This document shows positions 9,594 to 18,300 of a DNA stretch of 64,000 nucleotides, one piece after another. The notes beneath the pieces are model-generated. The model saw only the letters and a list, made by a program, of their open reading frames with translations. It did no database searches and was not told where the DNA came from. Both the position numbers and the translations under genes were made by a program. The DNA lies in contig NZ_CABVPR010000027.1 in the NCBI RefSeq assembly GCF_902499135.1, positions 16,560-80,559 of the forward strand, read 5' to 3'. Source of the stretch: Burkholderia dolosa. GTDB taxonomy: Bacteria > Pseudomonadota > Gammaproteobacteria > Burkholderiales > Burkholderiaceae. Each line of letters starts with the position of its first letter. The stretch's first letter is position 1.

Positions 9594-11546
9594 ATGTCGA
9601 ACAGCCTTTTCCGAGTATATCGCGCGGTCGCGCTCGCACTTTCCGCCGCCGCGCTGGTCGCCGGCACGGCTGCATGCGCCGCACCGAACGACGACACGCT
9701 CGCCGGGGACGACCAGATCTTCGTACAGCTTCGCGAAGCCGCGCGCCGCAACGATGCCGCGAAGGCCGCGCAGCTCGCGTCGATGATCCCGAACTATCCG
9801 GTGCCGTCCTACGTCGAGTATTTCCAGATCAAGCCGCAGTTGTTCGATTCGACGGGGCGCGCGCGCATCGATGCGCCGGACGCGCCCGTGCTGTCGTTCC
9901 TGCAGCGCTACGACGGCCAGGCGATTGCCGATCGCCTGCGCAACGACTATCTGCTCGTGCTCGGCGCGCGCCACGACTGGCGCAACTTCGACGAACAGTA
10001 CAAGCGCTTCGTGCTCGACGACGACACGCAGGTCAAGTGCTACGCGCTCGAGTCGCGCGCGGCGCGCGGCGAGAACGTCGCCGACGCGGCGCGCGCGCTG
10101 CTCGTCGAGCCGAAGTATTACGGCGACGCGTGCGTCGACCTGATCACCGCACTCGCGGTCAACCAGCAGTTCACGAGCGACGACGTGTGGCAGCAGGCGC
10201 GCCTCGCGTACGAGCAGAACTACACGACGCTCGGCGGCAAGATCGTCGACGCGCTCGGCCCGCGTCCGGCCGGCTTCGATCAGGCGACGAGCGCGCCGCC
10301 GCTGTTCCTCGCGCGCGGCGTCGGCCCGGATACGGCGTCGCACCAGCTCGCGCTGATCGCGCTCAGCCGGATGGCGCGCAACGATCCGGATGCGGCAGCC
10401 GGCATGCTGACGTCGATCGCGTCGTCGCTGACGAAGCAGGAGCAGGCGATCGCGTGGGGCGCGATCGGCTACCAGGGCGCGATCAAGCGCTCGCCGCTCG
10501 CGTCGGTCTGGTATGCGAAATCCGCGAACGCGCCGCTGTCGAATCCCGGCTACGAATGGCGCACGCGCGCCGCGCTGCTCGCGGGCAACTGGCCGATGGT
10601 GCGCTGGTCGATCGAACAGATGCCGCCGTCGCTGCGCAACGATCCCGCGTGGGTCTACTGGCATGCGCGCGCGCTCAAGCAGAGCGGCGACACGCTGCAG
10701 GCGAACCAGGAGTTCGAGCAGATCGCCGGCCAGTTCAACTTCTATGGACAGCTCGCCGGCGAGGAGCTCGGTCAGCGCACGACGATTCCGCCGCGCACGA
10801 AGGTGAGCGACGCGGAGGTCGACGCGATGAGCAAGATCCCGGGCTTCGCGCTTGCGCAGCGTTTCTATGCGCTGAACCTGCGTCTCGAGGGCAACCGCGA
10901 ATGGAACTGGCCGCTGCGCGGGATGACCGACCGCCAGCTGCTCGCGGCCGCCGAGTACGGCAAGCGCATCGAGCTGCTCGACCGCACGGTCAATACGGCC
11001 GATCGCACGAAGGCCGAGCACGACTTCACGCTGCGCTACCCGTCGCCGTATCGCAGCATCGTCGAACGCTATGCGCAGTCGACGGGCCTCGATATCGAAT
11101 GGGCATACGGGCTGATCCGTCAGGAGTCGCGCTTCATCACGACCGCGCGCTCGTCGGCGGGCGCGGGCGGCCTGATGCAGCTGATGCCGGCCACCGCGCA
11201 GCTCGTCGCGAAGAAGCTCGGGATGGGCTCGATCACGCGTGCGCAGATGCATGACATCGATACCAACATCCAGCTCGGCACCTGGTATCTCGCCGACATC
11301 TACAACAACTTCGACGACTCGCCGGTGCTCGCGACCGCCGGCTACAACGCCGGCCCCGGCCGGCCGCGGCAGTGGCGCCAGGTGTTGACGCAGCCGGTCG
11401 AAGGCGCGATCTTCGCGGAGACGATCCCGTTCAACGAGACGCGCGACTACGTGAAGAACGTGCTGTCGAACACCGTCTATTACGCGGCGCTCTTCGAAGG
11501 CAAGCCGCAGTCGTTGAAGAAGCGCCTCGGCATGATCTCGCCCTGA
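9594..11546 (+). CDS. slt: Soluble lytic murein transglycosylase
   Basis: Periplasmic peptidoglycan transglycosylase of the Slt70 type, 650 aa. It has an N-terminal export signal (residues about 1-27), a long alpha-helical superhelical region, and a C-terminal SLT domain with catalytic Glu511 in IRQESRF, then AGAGGLMQLMPATAQ and the GYNAGPGR motif. The ATG at 9594 gives a proper signal peptide; the open frame upstream lies antisense to the cyclo-ligase gene. No clear Shine-Dalgarno is seen. The TAACAAP stretch after the hydrophobic core could be read as a lipobox, but an ordinary signal peptide is as likely. Confidence 0.92.
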   Translation: MSNSLFRVYRAVALALSAAALVAGTAACAAPNDDTLAGDDQIFVQLREAARRNDAAKAAQLASMIPNYPVPSYVEYFQIKPQLFDSTGRARIDAPDAPVLSFLQRYDGQAIADRLRNDYLLVLGARHDWRNFDEQYKRFVLDDDTQVKCYALESRAARGENVADAARALLVEPKYYGDACVDLITALAVNQQFTSDDVWQQARLAYEQNYTTLGGKIVDALGPRPAGFDQATSAPPLFLARGVGPDTASHQLALIALSRMARNDPDAAAGMLTSIASSLTKQEQAIAWGAIGYQGAIKRSPLASVWYAKSANAPLSNPGYEWRTRAALLAGNWPMVRWSIEQMPPSLRNDPAWVYWHARALKQSGDTLQANQEFEQIAGQFNFYGQLAGEELGQRTTIPPRTKVSDAEVDAMSKIPGFALAQRFYALNLRLEGNREWNWPLRGMTDRQLLAAAEYGKRIELLDRTVNTADRTKAEHDFTLRYPSPYRSIVERYAQSTGLDIEWAYGLIRQESRFITTARSSAGAGGLMQLMPATAQLVAKKLGMGSITRAQMHDIDTNIQLGTWYLADIYNNFDDSPVLATAGYNAGPGRPRQWRQVLTQPVEGAIFAETIPFNETRDYVKNVLSNTVYYAALFEGKPQSLKKRLGMISP

Positions 11547-11561
11547 CGCTGAGCGTGGCTG

Positions 11562-11582
11562 CTGCCGCGCGACGCGCGGCAG
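11562..11582 (+). terminator. Hairpin after slt
   Basis: CTGCCGCGCG, a single A, then CGCGCGGCAG, 16 bp after the slt stop. The 10-bp arms are perfect; the practical loop is larger because a 1-nt loop cannot form. It has no T-run, so it may act as an mRNA 3' end stabiliser rather than a true terminator. Confidence 0.45.
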
Positions 11583-11795
11583 TGCGCGCGAGCGATCGTT
11601 CGCGCCGATGGCGCGGGTTTCGCCGAACAGCGAAGCGTCCGGAGCGGGCGGGCCGGCCGCAGTAACGGATTGCGGCGCGATGCGCGTCGCGAATGCGTCG
11701 CACATCGGCTTCGTCAGGATCGCGGCGCCGCGGGCGCTGCCGGCGCCGCGCGCAAGGCCGGTCGTCGGCATGAACAGTCGTAGGGAGTCGCCATC

Positions 11796-12755
11796 ATGGA
11801 TCGCCAGACCGTCGCGCTGCTGGGCGGCACCGGCTTCATCGGCAGCCGGCTCGTCAACGCGCTCGTCGACGCCGGCAAGCACGTGCGGATCGGCACGCGC
11901 CGGCGGGATCATGCGCGTCACCTGTCGATGCTGCCGGTCGAGATCGTCGAACTCGATGCGTTCGACACGCGCGCGCTCGCGCGCTTCGTCGCCGGCGCGC
12001 ACGCTGCGGTCAACCTCGTCGGCGTGTTGCACGGCGGCCGCGGCACGCCGTACGGGCCGGGCTTCGAACGCGCGCACGTCGCGCTGCCCGGCGCGCTCGC
12101 CGCCGCGTGCGTCGAAGTCGGCGTGCGGCGCGTGCTGCACATGAGCGCGCTCGGCGCCGATTCGAACGGACCGAGCATGTACCAGCGCTCGAAGGGCGAC
12201 GGCGAGGCGGCGCTGCATGCGGTCGCGGCGTCCGGTTCGCTCGCGCTGACGATCTTCCGGCCGTCGGTCGTGTTCGGGCCCGGCGACGCGTTCCTGAACA
12301 CGTTCGCGACGCTGCAGCGCACGCTGCCGGTGCTGCCGCTCGCGATGCCCGACGCGCGCTTTCAGCCGGTGTTCGTCGGCGACGTCGTGCAGGCGTTCGT
12401 GAACACGCTCGATCTCGCGGCGTCGCACGGCAAGACTTACGAGCTCGGCGGTCCGACGGTCTACACGCTGGAGGCGCTCGTGCGCTATTGCGGCACGCTG
12501 GTCGGCCGGCAGGCACGCATCGTGCGGCTGCCCGACGCACTCGCGCGGCTGCAGGCGCGCGTATTCGAGTGCCTGCCCGGCGAGCCGGTGATCACGCGCG
12601 ACAACCTCGCGTCGATGTCGGTGCCGAACGTGCTGTCCGGGCCGCTCGCGCCGGAACTCGGGATCTCGCCCGCGAGTCTCGAAAGCATCGCGCCCGCGTA
12701 TCTCGGCGATGCCGCGCAACGCTCGCGCTTCGACTGGTTTCGTTCGCGCCGCTAG
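11796..12755 (+). CDS. Complex I NDUFA9-subunit-like NAD(P)-binding protein
   Basis: Atypical short-chain dehydrogenase/epimerase of 319 aa with the N-terminal Rossmann motif LLGGTGFIGS, the AAVNLVGVLHGG region, and the SALGADSNGPSMYQRSKGDG segment holding the Y-x-x-x-K pair. This set is typical of the bacterial relatives of the complex I assembly subunit NDUFA9. Whether it binds complex I in bacteria is not known to me. The Shine-Dalgarno TAGGGAG precedes the ATG. It forms a plus-strand run with the GST and cca genes. Confidence 0.85.
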   Translation: MDRQTVALLGGTGFIGSRLVNALVDAGKHVRIGTRRRDHARHLSMLPVEIVELDAFDTRALARFVAGAHAAVNLVGVLHGGRGTPYGPGFERAHVALPGALAAACVEVGVRRVLHMSALGADSNGPSMYQRSKGDGEAALHAVAASGSLALTIFRPSVVFGPGDAFLNTFATLQRTLPVLPLAMPDARFQPVFVGDVVQAFVNTLDLAASHGKTYELGGPTVYTLEALVRYCGTLVGRQARIVRLPDALARLQARVFECLPGEPVITRDNLASMSVPNVLSGPLAPELGISPASLESIAPAYLGDAAQRSRFDWFRSRR

Positions 12756-12809
12756 GCGCCACCGCGCCGCCGCCTTCCGTTTTTACTTTCGCGCTTTCGG
12801 AGCACCGAC

Positions 12810-13457
12810 ATGAAACTCGTCATTGGAGACAAGAACTACTCGTCGTGGTCGATGCGGCCGTGGCTGCTGCTCACGCATTTCGGCATCCCGTTCGACGAAA
12901 TCGCGATCGAGCTGCGCCGCGACGACACGGCCGCGCGCATCCGCGAGTATTCGCCGTCAGGCAAGGTGCCGTGCCTGATCGACGATCACGGAATCGCGAT
13001 CTGGGAATCGCTCGCGATCGCCGAGACGCTCGCCGAACGCTATCCGCAGTTTCCGATGTGGCCGGCCGATCCGATCCTGCGCGCGCGGGCGCGCTGCATT
13101 TCGGCCGAGATGCACGCGGGCTTCGCGGCGCTGCGTACGCAGATGGGGATGAACGTGCGCGCGTCGATGCCGGGCCGCGGCGCGACGCCCGACGCGCTCG
13201 CCGACGTCGCGCGGATCGACGCGCTGTGGAGCGAATGCATCGAGGCGTCGGGCGGGCCGTTCCTGTTCGGCGAATTCGGGATCGCCGACGCGATGTACGC
13301 GCCGGTCGTGATGCGCTTCAACACGTACGCGCCGCAGCTGTCGCCGGAAGCGGCCGGCTATGCGGCGCGCGTGACCGCGCTGCCGGCGGTGCAGCAGTGG
13401 ATCGACGGCGCGCGGCGCGAAACCAACGTGATCGCCGAATACGAGCCGACGCCATGA
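12810..13457 (+). CDS. Glutathione S-transferase family protein
   Basis: Cytosolic GST-like protein of 215 aa. The N-terminal thioredoxin-like domain begins KLVIGDKNYSSWSMRPW, where the serine cluster is the probable glutathione-activating site, and contains SPSGKVPCL with the cis-proline and the ESLAIAETLAERYP glutathione-binding segment. A helical C-terminal domain follows. The substrate is unknown. Its stop overlaps the cca start by 4 bp. Confidence 0.88.
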   Translation: MKLVIGDKNYSSWSMRPWLLLTHFGIPFDEIAIELRRDDTAARIREYSPSGKVPCLIDDHGIAIWESLAIAETLAERYPQFPMWPADPILRARARCISAEMHAGFAALRTQMGMNVRASMPGRGATPDALADVARIDALWSECIEASGGPFLFGEFGIADAMYAPVVMRFNTYAPQLSPEAAGYAARVTALPAVQQWIDGARRETNVIAEYEPTP

Positions 13458-14695
13458 ACATCTACGCAGTGGGCGGAGCGATCCGCGACGAATTGCTCGG
13501 CGTGCCGGTGCAGGACCGCGACTACGTGGTGGTGGGCGCGACGCCCGAGCAGATGATTGCGCAGGGTTTTCGGCCGGTCGGCAAGGATTTCCCGGTGTTC
13601 CTGCATCCGGACACGCAGGAGGAATACGCGCTCGCGCGCACCGAGCGCAAGACGGCCGCCGGCTATCACGGGTTCCAGTTTCATTACGCGCCGGACGTGA
13701 CGCTCGACGAGGATCTCGCGCGGCGCGACCTGACGATCAACGCGATGGCGCGCGAGGTGAGCCCCGACGGCGCGCTGATCGGGCCGGTGATCGATCCGTT
13801 CGACGGTCAGGCCGATCTGCGCGCGCGCGTGTTCCGGCACGTGAGCGACGCGTTCGTCGAGGATCCGGTGCGGATCCTGCGCGTCGCGCGCTTCGCTGCG
13901 CGCTTCGCGGACTTCACCGTCGCGGACGAAACGCGCGCGCTGATGCGGCGGATGGTCGACGCGGGCGAGGTCGATGCGCTGGTGCCCGAGCGCGTGTGGC
14001 AGGAAATCGCGCGCGGGCTGATGGAGGCGAAGCCGTCGCGGATGTTCGCGGTGCTGCGCGAATGCGGCGCGCTCACGCGCATCCTGCCCGAGGTCGATGC
14101 GCTGTGGGGTGTGCCGCAGCGCGCCGACTACCATCCGGAAGTCGATACCGGCGTGCACGTGATGATGGTCGTCGACTATGCGGCGAAGCAGGGCTATTCG
14201 CTGCCGGTGCGCTTCGCGGCGCTCACGCATGATCTCGGCAAGGCGACGACGCCCGCCGACGTGCTGCCGCGCCACATCGGCCACGAAGGTCGCAGCGTCG
14301 ATCTGCTGAAACCGCTGTGCGAACGGCTGCGCGTGCCGAACGAATGCCGCGATCTCGCGCTCGTGGTCGCGCGCGAGCACGGCAATCTGCATCGCGTGAT
14401 GGAAATGGGCGCGGCCGCGCTCGTGCGGCTGTTCGAGCGGGCGGATGCGATGCGCAAGCCCGCGCGTTTCGCGGAGATGCTGCAGGCGTGCGAGTCGGAT
14501 GCGCGCGGGCGGCTCGGGCTCGACGCGCAGCCGTATCCGCAGGCCGAGCGGCTGCGCAAGGCGCTGGTCGCCGCGCGCAGCGTCGATGCGGGCGCGATCG
14601 CGCGCGGGATCGGCAACGATGCGACGCAGATCAAGGACGCGGTGCACCGCGCGCGGGTTCAGGCAGTCGCGCAGGCGCTGGCGATCGGCGAATAA
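13454..14695 (+). CDS. cca: Multifunctional CCA tRNA nucleotidyltransferase
   Basis: Adds or repairs the CCA end of tRNAs, with a C-terminal HD phosphohydrolase domain; 413 aa, the usual length of the multifunctional type. The nucleotidyltransferase head shows YAVGGAIRDELLG, the DRDYVVVG carboxylates and RRDLTINAMA. The neck follows with EDPVRILRVARFAARF. The HD domain shows HPEVDTGVHVMMV and ALTHDLGKATTP. The start overlaps the GST stop (ATGA), so translation is coupled. Confidence 0.96.
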   Translation: MNIYAVGGAIRDELLGVPVQDRDYVVVGATPEQMIAQGFRPVGKDFPVFLHPDTQEEYALARTERKTAAGYHGFQFHYAPDVTLDEDLARRDLTINAMAREVSPDGALIGPVIDPFDGQADLRARVFRHVSDAFVEDPVRILRVARFAARFADFTVADETRALMRRMVDAGEVDALVPERVWQEIARGLMEAKPSRMFAVLRECGALTRILPEVDALWGVPQRADYHPEVDTGVHVMMVVDYAAKQGYSLPVRFAALTHDLGKATTPADVLPRHIGHEGRSVDLLKPLCERLRVPNECRDLALVVAREHGNLHRVMEMGAAALVRLFERADAMRKPARFAEMLQACESDARGRLGLDAQPYPQAERLRKALVAARSVDAGAIARGIGNDATQIKDAVHRARVQAVAQALAIGE

Positions 14696-14820
14696 CGGAA
14701 GTTGCGGGACGTTATCGCGGCTTCGCGTGCGCGGCCCGCGAAGGGCTCGCAGAACGGCTTGCCGAAAGGCCGTGTGGAAGCGGCGTGTGCGCTTGGTCCG
14801 CGCGTCGGCGCGTCAACGCA

Positions 14821-15261
14821 CTAACGCGTCAACGCCGACACACGCCCGTCCGGCCCGTAGACGCCGGCCGGCGCAGGCGCGGAGCGCAGCACCGCGAGCG
14901 CGCGTTCGTTGTAGTCCATCCGGATCCGGATCAGCATGCCGTTGTTCGCATTGGCCTGGCGCGCGCGTTCGGCGGCCTGCTGCAGCAGCTGCCAGCGGCC
15001 GGCGAGCCGCGCATCGCGTTCCGCGGCCTGATCCATGCCTTTCTTGCCGGCCGGAAAGCCGAGCGCGGACAGCTGCGTGTCGCGCGTGCGTTCGAGCTGC
15101 GCGAGCCGTTCGATCAGCGCGCTTTTCTTTTCGACGATCCCGGGCAGCATCTCGAGCGGTTCGGGCGTCGTCAGCGCCTTTTCCTCGTACGCGAGCAGGG
15201 ACGCGAACGCTTCGACCGTCGCGTGTTCGTCATTGACCGTGGCAAGCAGCTCTTCTCTCAT
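14821..15261 (-). CDS. flgN: Flagellar export chaperone FlgN
   Basis: Cytoplasmic chaperone for the hook-associated proteins FlgK and FlgL, 146 aa. The predicted structure is almost fully helical with long heptad-rich stretches (EEKALTTPEPLEMLPGIVEK, then ARLAGRWQLLQQAAERARQA) as in FlgN. The ATG at 15261 is used; an upstream TTG adds 15 unlike residues. It follows flgM on the minus strand by 85 bp and is probably co-transcribed from the sigma-28 promoter at 15708-15734. Its clients FlgK and FlgL are encoded at 25878-29110. Confidence 0.88.
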   Translation of the reverse strand: MREELLATVNDEHATVEAFASLLAYEEKALTTPEPLEMLPGIVEKKSALIERLAQLERTRDTQLSALGFPAGKKGMDQAAERDARLAGRWQLLQQAAERARQANANNGMLIRIRMDYNERALAVLRSAPAPAGVYGPDGRVSALTR

Positions 15262-15346
15262 CGCATGATGCTCGTCGCGCCGGCGCGCGAAGCGGTGCGC
15301 CGGCAAACCGGGGGACCGGCCGGGGCCAGACGGGTCCCGGGCCGGC

Positions 15347-15679
15347 TCAGCTGCCCTGCGGGCGCTGCTGCTGCAGCAGCTCGCGGGCGGTATTCAATAC
15401 GCCGTCGGCAATCCGGCTCGCGTCGATCGTCAGCGTGCCGTCGTTCAGCGCGTCCTTGATCGACTGGACCAGATTCGTGTCGATGTCCGCGTCGCCGGAC
15501 GCGGACAGCGTCCGCAGCTGGCCGGACAGCCCCGACAGGTTCACGGTCGCGTCGCCGCCGGTCGATCCTGCGTCGGCCTGCGGCGCCGACGCGGTCGCGC
15601 CGGACTGCGCACGTACTGCGTCGCTGCCGGTGCCGGCCGGCTTGACGGGGCTCGGGTTCGGAGTGGAATCGATTTTCAC
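15347..15679 (-). CDS. flgM: Anti-sigma-28 factor FlgM
   Basis: Binds and inhibits FliA (sigma-28) until it is exported through the finished hook; 110 aa. The start is a GTG at 15679, which gives the family-typical opening VKIDSTPN and has AGGAAA 7 bases upstream; the frame extends further upstream but those codons contain the promoter. The C-terminal sigma-binding half (DADIDTNLVQSIKDALNDG to the end) matches the FlgM domain. The middle is a flexible Ala/Gly/Ser stretch. The sigma-28 promoter directly upstream makes a feedback loop. Confidence 0.92.
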   Translation of the reverse strand: MKIDSTPNPSPVKPAGTGSDAVRAQSGATASAPQADAGSTGGDATVNLSGLSGQLRTLSASGDADIDTNLVQSIKDALNDGTLTIDASRIADGVLNTARELLQQQRPQGS

Positions 15680-15707
15680 GATGGGTTTCCTGTACGGTTT
15701 GACCCAG

Positions 15708-15734
15708 ATAACGGCCGGGTCGGGCCGAACTTTA
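15708..15734 (-). promoter_or_regulatory. Sigma-28 (FliA) promoter for flgM
   Basis: Read on the minus strand it is TAAAGTTC, 11 bp, GCCGTTAT. The consensus is TAAAGTTT-N11-GCCGATAA, so 7 of 8 and 6 of 8 positions match with exact spacing. Transcription would start near 15700 and give a leader of about 20 nt before the GTG. Confidence 0.88.
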
Positions 15735-15797
15735 GCATCGTGCGCCCGAAATTCTCCGAATAAACAATTCTTTGCAATCTTGCGGCGGTATCCGTCC

Positions 15798-17078
15798 CTA
15801 TAGCGGAATTTCCACCGTGCCGGCGTCCTTGACGATCGCGGTGACGATCTGGCCGGCCGACATCCGCACGCGGACCGACTGGCCCGGCGCCGCATTCGCG
15901 AGCGCGCTGCCTTCGGCCGAGATCGTGAAGCCGGCGCCGGCGGCGACGACCCGCACGGTCTGGCCCGCCGACACCGATGCCGCGCTCTTCAGCATGTCCT
16001 GCCGCAGCGGCAGTCCGGCCGAGATCCGTGCGAGCGCGGTCGCGCCGACGGCCTGTGCGGGATCGGTGATCACCGCGACCGGCAGCGTCGTCAGATCGCC
16101 GTCGCGCGCGACGAGATCGGCTGCGCTCAGCGGCTCGCCGGGCGCGATCTGCCGCGCGGCGACGTAGTAAGTGGCCTGCACCGCGACCTTCGCCTGCAGA
16201 TAGACCGTCCACGGCCGGGCGCCCGCGCAGCGCACGCCGACCGTCGTGCGGCCCCACAGGCGCGCGCCGGTCGGCAGGAACGGCTCGAGCGTCGTGCATG
16301 CGGCGAGCCCGCGCGGAAACGCGGGCGAGACCGTCGCGGTCGTCTTGCCCGGCAGCCCGGCGATCTGCTGCTGCAGGAAGGCGAGCGCGGTACGGCGGAT
16401 CGTGTCGGGGTCTTGCTGGCCGGGCGGCTGCGGTGCGGCGGTAGTGGCAGTCGAAGCGGTGGAAGCGGTGGAAGCGGTGGAAGCGGTCGCATCGGCGGTC
16501 GCTGCCGACGTGCGCGGTGCCGGCGCGGCCGACGCGGCGCCACGTGCGGCCGGCGTCGCCGTCGGCTGCCGTACGACATTCGCCGCGGGCATCGCGGGCG
16601 CGGACGCACCGGCGGCGACCGTCACGACGCCGGCCGGATCGGCGGCGCGCATCGTGCCGTCGCCGTTGCGCGTGTAGTCGTTCGCACGCGCCGCAGCCGT
16701 ATAGCGAGCAGTCGGTCGACCCACGTTCGCGGCCGCGGTTGTGCCAGCCGCCTGCATCGCGAAGCCTGAGCCGGAGCCGGCTGCCGCGGTCGCCGCACCG
16801 CTCGCGTTCGGCATGTCGCGCACCACGCCGGCGGTACCGCTCGCGTTCTGCACGTCGCGCGCCGCGCCCGCGCCCGCGTTCCCCGCGAGCTGTCCGCCGC
16901 TCGCGGCATTCGCGTGCGCGAGCGCGCTTTCGGCCGTCTCGCCGCGTCCGGGAATCACGATCATCCCGTCGTCCGCGTGCGCGGCCGGCGTGCCGATCCA
17001 CAGCGCCGCGACGAGCGCGAGCGCGCGGCCGGTGCGTTCGCGCCGTCCGGTTTCGCCGCGAAGTGCGCTGCGCGTCAT
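15798..17078 (-). CDS. flgA: Flagellar basal body P-ring formation chaperone FlgA
   Basis: Periplasmic chaperone for assembly of the FlgI P ring, 426 aa, about twice the usual length. It has a signal peptide (cleavage near AHA-DD, residue 35). Residues of about 40-205 are Ala/Thr/Ser/Pro-rich low complexity without a recognisable domain. The true FlgA domain follows, including QQQIAGLPGKTTATVSPAF and the C-terminal SAF part with ARQIAPGEPLSAADLV. The linker includes four copies of a 9-bp repeat (16453-16488). It is divergent from flgB, with a 204-bp shared region. Confidence 0.9.
   Translation of the reverse strand: MTRSALRGETGRRERTGRALALVAALWIGTPAAHADDGMIVIPGRGETAESALAHANAASGGQLAGNAGAGAARDVQNASGTAGVVRDMPNASGAATAAAGSGSGFAMQAAGTTAAANVGRPTARYTAAARANDYTRNGDGTMRAADPAGVVTVAAGASAPAMPAANVVRQPTATPAARGAASAAPAPRTSAATADATASTASTASTASTATTAAPQPPGQQDPDTIRRTALAFLQQQIAGLPGKTTATVSPAFPRGLAACTTLEPFLPTGARLWGRTTVGVRCAGARPWTVYLQAKVAVQATYYVAARQIAPGEPLSAADLVARDGDLTTLPVAVITDPAQAVGATALARISAGLPLRQDMLKSAASVSAGQTVRVVAAGAGFTISAEGSALANAAPGQSVRVRMSAGQIVTAIVKDAGTVEIPL
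16453..16488. repeat. 9-bp tandem repeat within flgA (4 copies)
   Basis: The unit GAAGCGGTG occurs four times (the last copy ends in C). It encodes repeated Ala-Ser-Thr in the FlgA linker on the minus strand. The period is a multiple of three, so copy-number change would alter linker length without a frameshift. Confidence 0.9.
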
Positions 17079-17282
17079 GGCCGTGTCTCCGATCCGTTGA
17101 TCCGCTTTGCATTCTAGGGAGCCGGTCCGTCGCGCAAACGATGAATAGAGGGGGGCTTTGCCGCGTTATTCATCCGATTGCCGGTTGCGGGCGCCGCCTA
17201 CCATCGCTGTCATGGAAAAAAGCCTCTTGGGCCGCCGCGCGGCGCACGGGGCGTGCAGCGCTTCAACCGGAGAGACGCACAC
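17079..17282. promoter_or_regulatory. Divergent flgA/flgB control region
   Basis: This 204-bp region separates the flgA start (minus) from the flgB start (plus) and must hold both early flagellar promoters. I see no convincing sigma-28 or -24/-12 element here, in contrast with the flgM, ycgR and flgK upstream regions. The flgB start has GGAGAG 8 bases upstream. Confidence 0.5.
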
Positions 17283-17774
17283 ATGCTGGACAAACTCGAT
17301 GCCGAATTCGCGTTCGGCCGACAGGCGCTCGACGTGCGCGCCTATCGGCAGGAACTGCTGTCGTCGAACATCGCGAACGCCGACACGCCCGGCTACCGCG
17401 CCCGCGACGTCGATTTCGCGTCGACGCTCGCGCGTTCGCTGAAGCAGGCGAACGGCGGGCTCGCGCCGAGCAACGCCGCGCAGCTGCCGATGACGCAGCC
17501 GGCCGGCGTGACGAGCGGCATGACGATGGCATCGACGGCGCCCGGCCACATGGCCGGCACGGTGAAGCTGATCCCGACCGGCGGCCCGGCCGACGATTAC
17601 GGTCGCGCGCAATACCGGATGCCGCTGCAGCCGTCGCTCGACGGCAACACCGTCGACCTCGACGTCGAGCGCGTGCAGTTCGCGAACAACGCGCTGCACT
17701 ACGAAACCGGGATGACCGTGATGACCCAGCAGATCAAGGCGATGATCGCCGCGATCACGACGAACAACGCATAA
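17283..17774 (+). CDS. flgB: Flagellar proximal rod protein FlgB
   Basis: Proximal rod subunit of the basal body, 163 aa. The N-terminal coiled region carries ELLSSNIANADTPGYRARDV, the rod/hook signature. The C-terminal helix (VQFANNALHYETGMTVMTQQ) packs against it in the assembled rod. The start at 17283 follows GGAGAG. It is first gene of the flgBCDEFGHIJ run and lies 36 bp before flgC. Confidence 0.95.
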   Translation: MLDKLDAEFAFGRQALDVRAYRQELLSSNIANADTPGYRARDVDFASTLARSLKQANGGLAPSNAAQLPMTQPAGVTSGMTMASTAPGHMAGTVKLIPTGGPADDYGRAQYRMPLQPSLDGNTVDLDVERVQFANNALHYETGMTVMTQQIKAMIAAITTNNA

Positions 17775-17810
17775 GCGCGTACCGCTTTCGGACCCGCACA
17801 AGGAGCCTCC

Positions 17811-18236
17811 ATGCCTTCGTTGATGAACATCTTCGGCGTCGCCGGTTCGGCGCTGTCCGCGCAATCGCAGCGCCTGAACGTCACCGCGTCGAACCTCGCG
17901 AACGCGGACAGCGCGACCGGCCCCGACGGCAAGCCGTACAAGGCCAAGCAGGTCGTGTTCGCGACCGATCCGATGGGCGGCGCGCGCACCGCGTCGGGCC
18001 AGGGCGTCGGCGGCGTGCGCGTGACCAAGGTGATCGACGATCCGTCGCCGATGAAGTCGACGTACGACCCGGCGAATCCGGCCGCCGACGAGAACGGCTA
18101 CGTGCAGATGCCGAACGTCGATCCCGTGCAGGAGATGGTGAACATGATCTCGGCGTCGCGCTCGTACCAAGCCAACGTCGAGACGCTGAACACCGCGAAG
18201 CAGCTGATGCTGAAGACGCTGACGATCGGCTCGTGA
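17811..18236 (+). CDS. flgC: Flagellar proximal rod protein FlgC
   Basis: Proximal rod subunit, 141 aa. The N-terminus has [19 protein letters not shown], the flagellar rod motif, and the C-terminus has [20 protein letters not shown], the matching C-terminal helix. AAGGAG lies 6 bases before the ATG. Confidence 0.95.
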   Translation: MPSLMNIFGVAGSALSAQSQRLNVTASNLANADSATGPDGKPYKAKQVVFATDPMGGARTASGQGVGGVRVTKVIDDPSPMKSTYDPANPAADENGYVQMPNVDPVQEMVNMISASRSYQANVETLNTAKQLMLKTLTIGS

Positions 18237-18300
18237 GCCGCGCGCCGATCGCTCCCATCGACCCGACAGTTCCGACAGTCCCGACACAAGGCCAGACAGG

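Noticed and set aside
9540-9600. 6S RNA gene expected near 5-formyl-THF cyclo-ligase
   Set aside because: The neighbouring gene starts 8 bp away and no space or bulged hairpin of 6S type exists on either side.
9570-12719. A 1049-codon open frame on the minus strand opposite slt and the NDUFA9-like gene
   Set aside because: It is antisense to well-identified genes, is rich in Arg/Ala/His as expected from the reverse strand of GC-rich codons, and has no domain.
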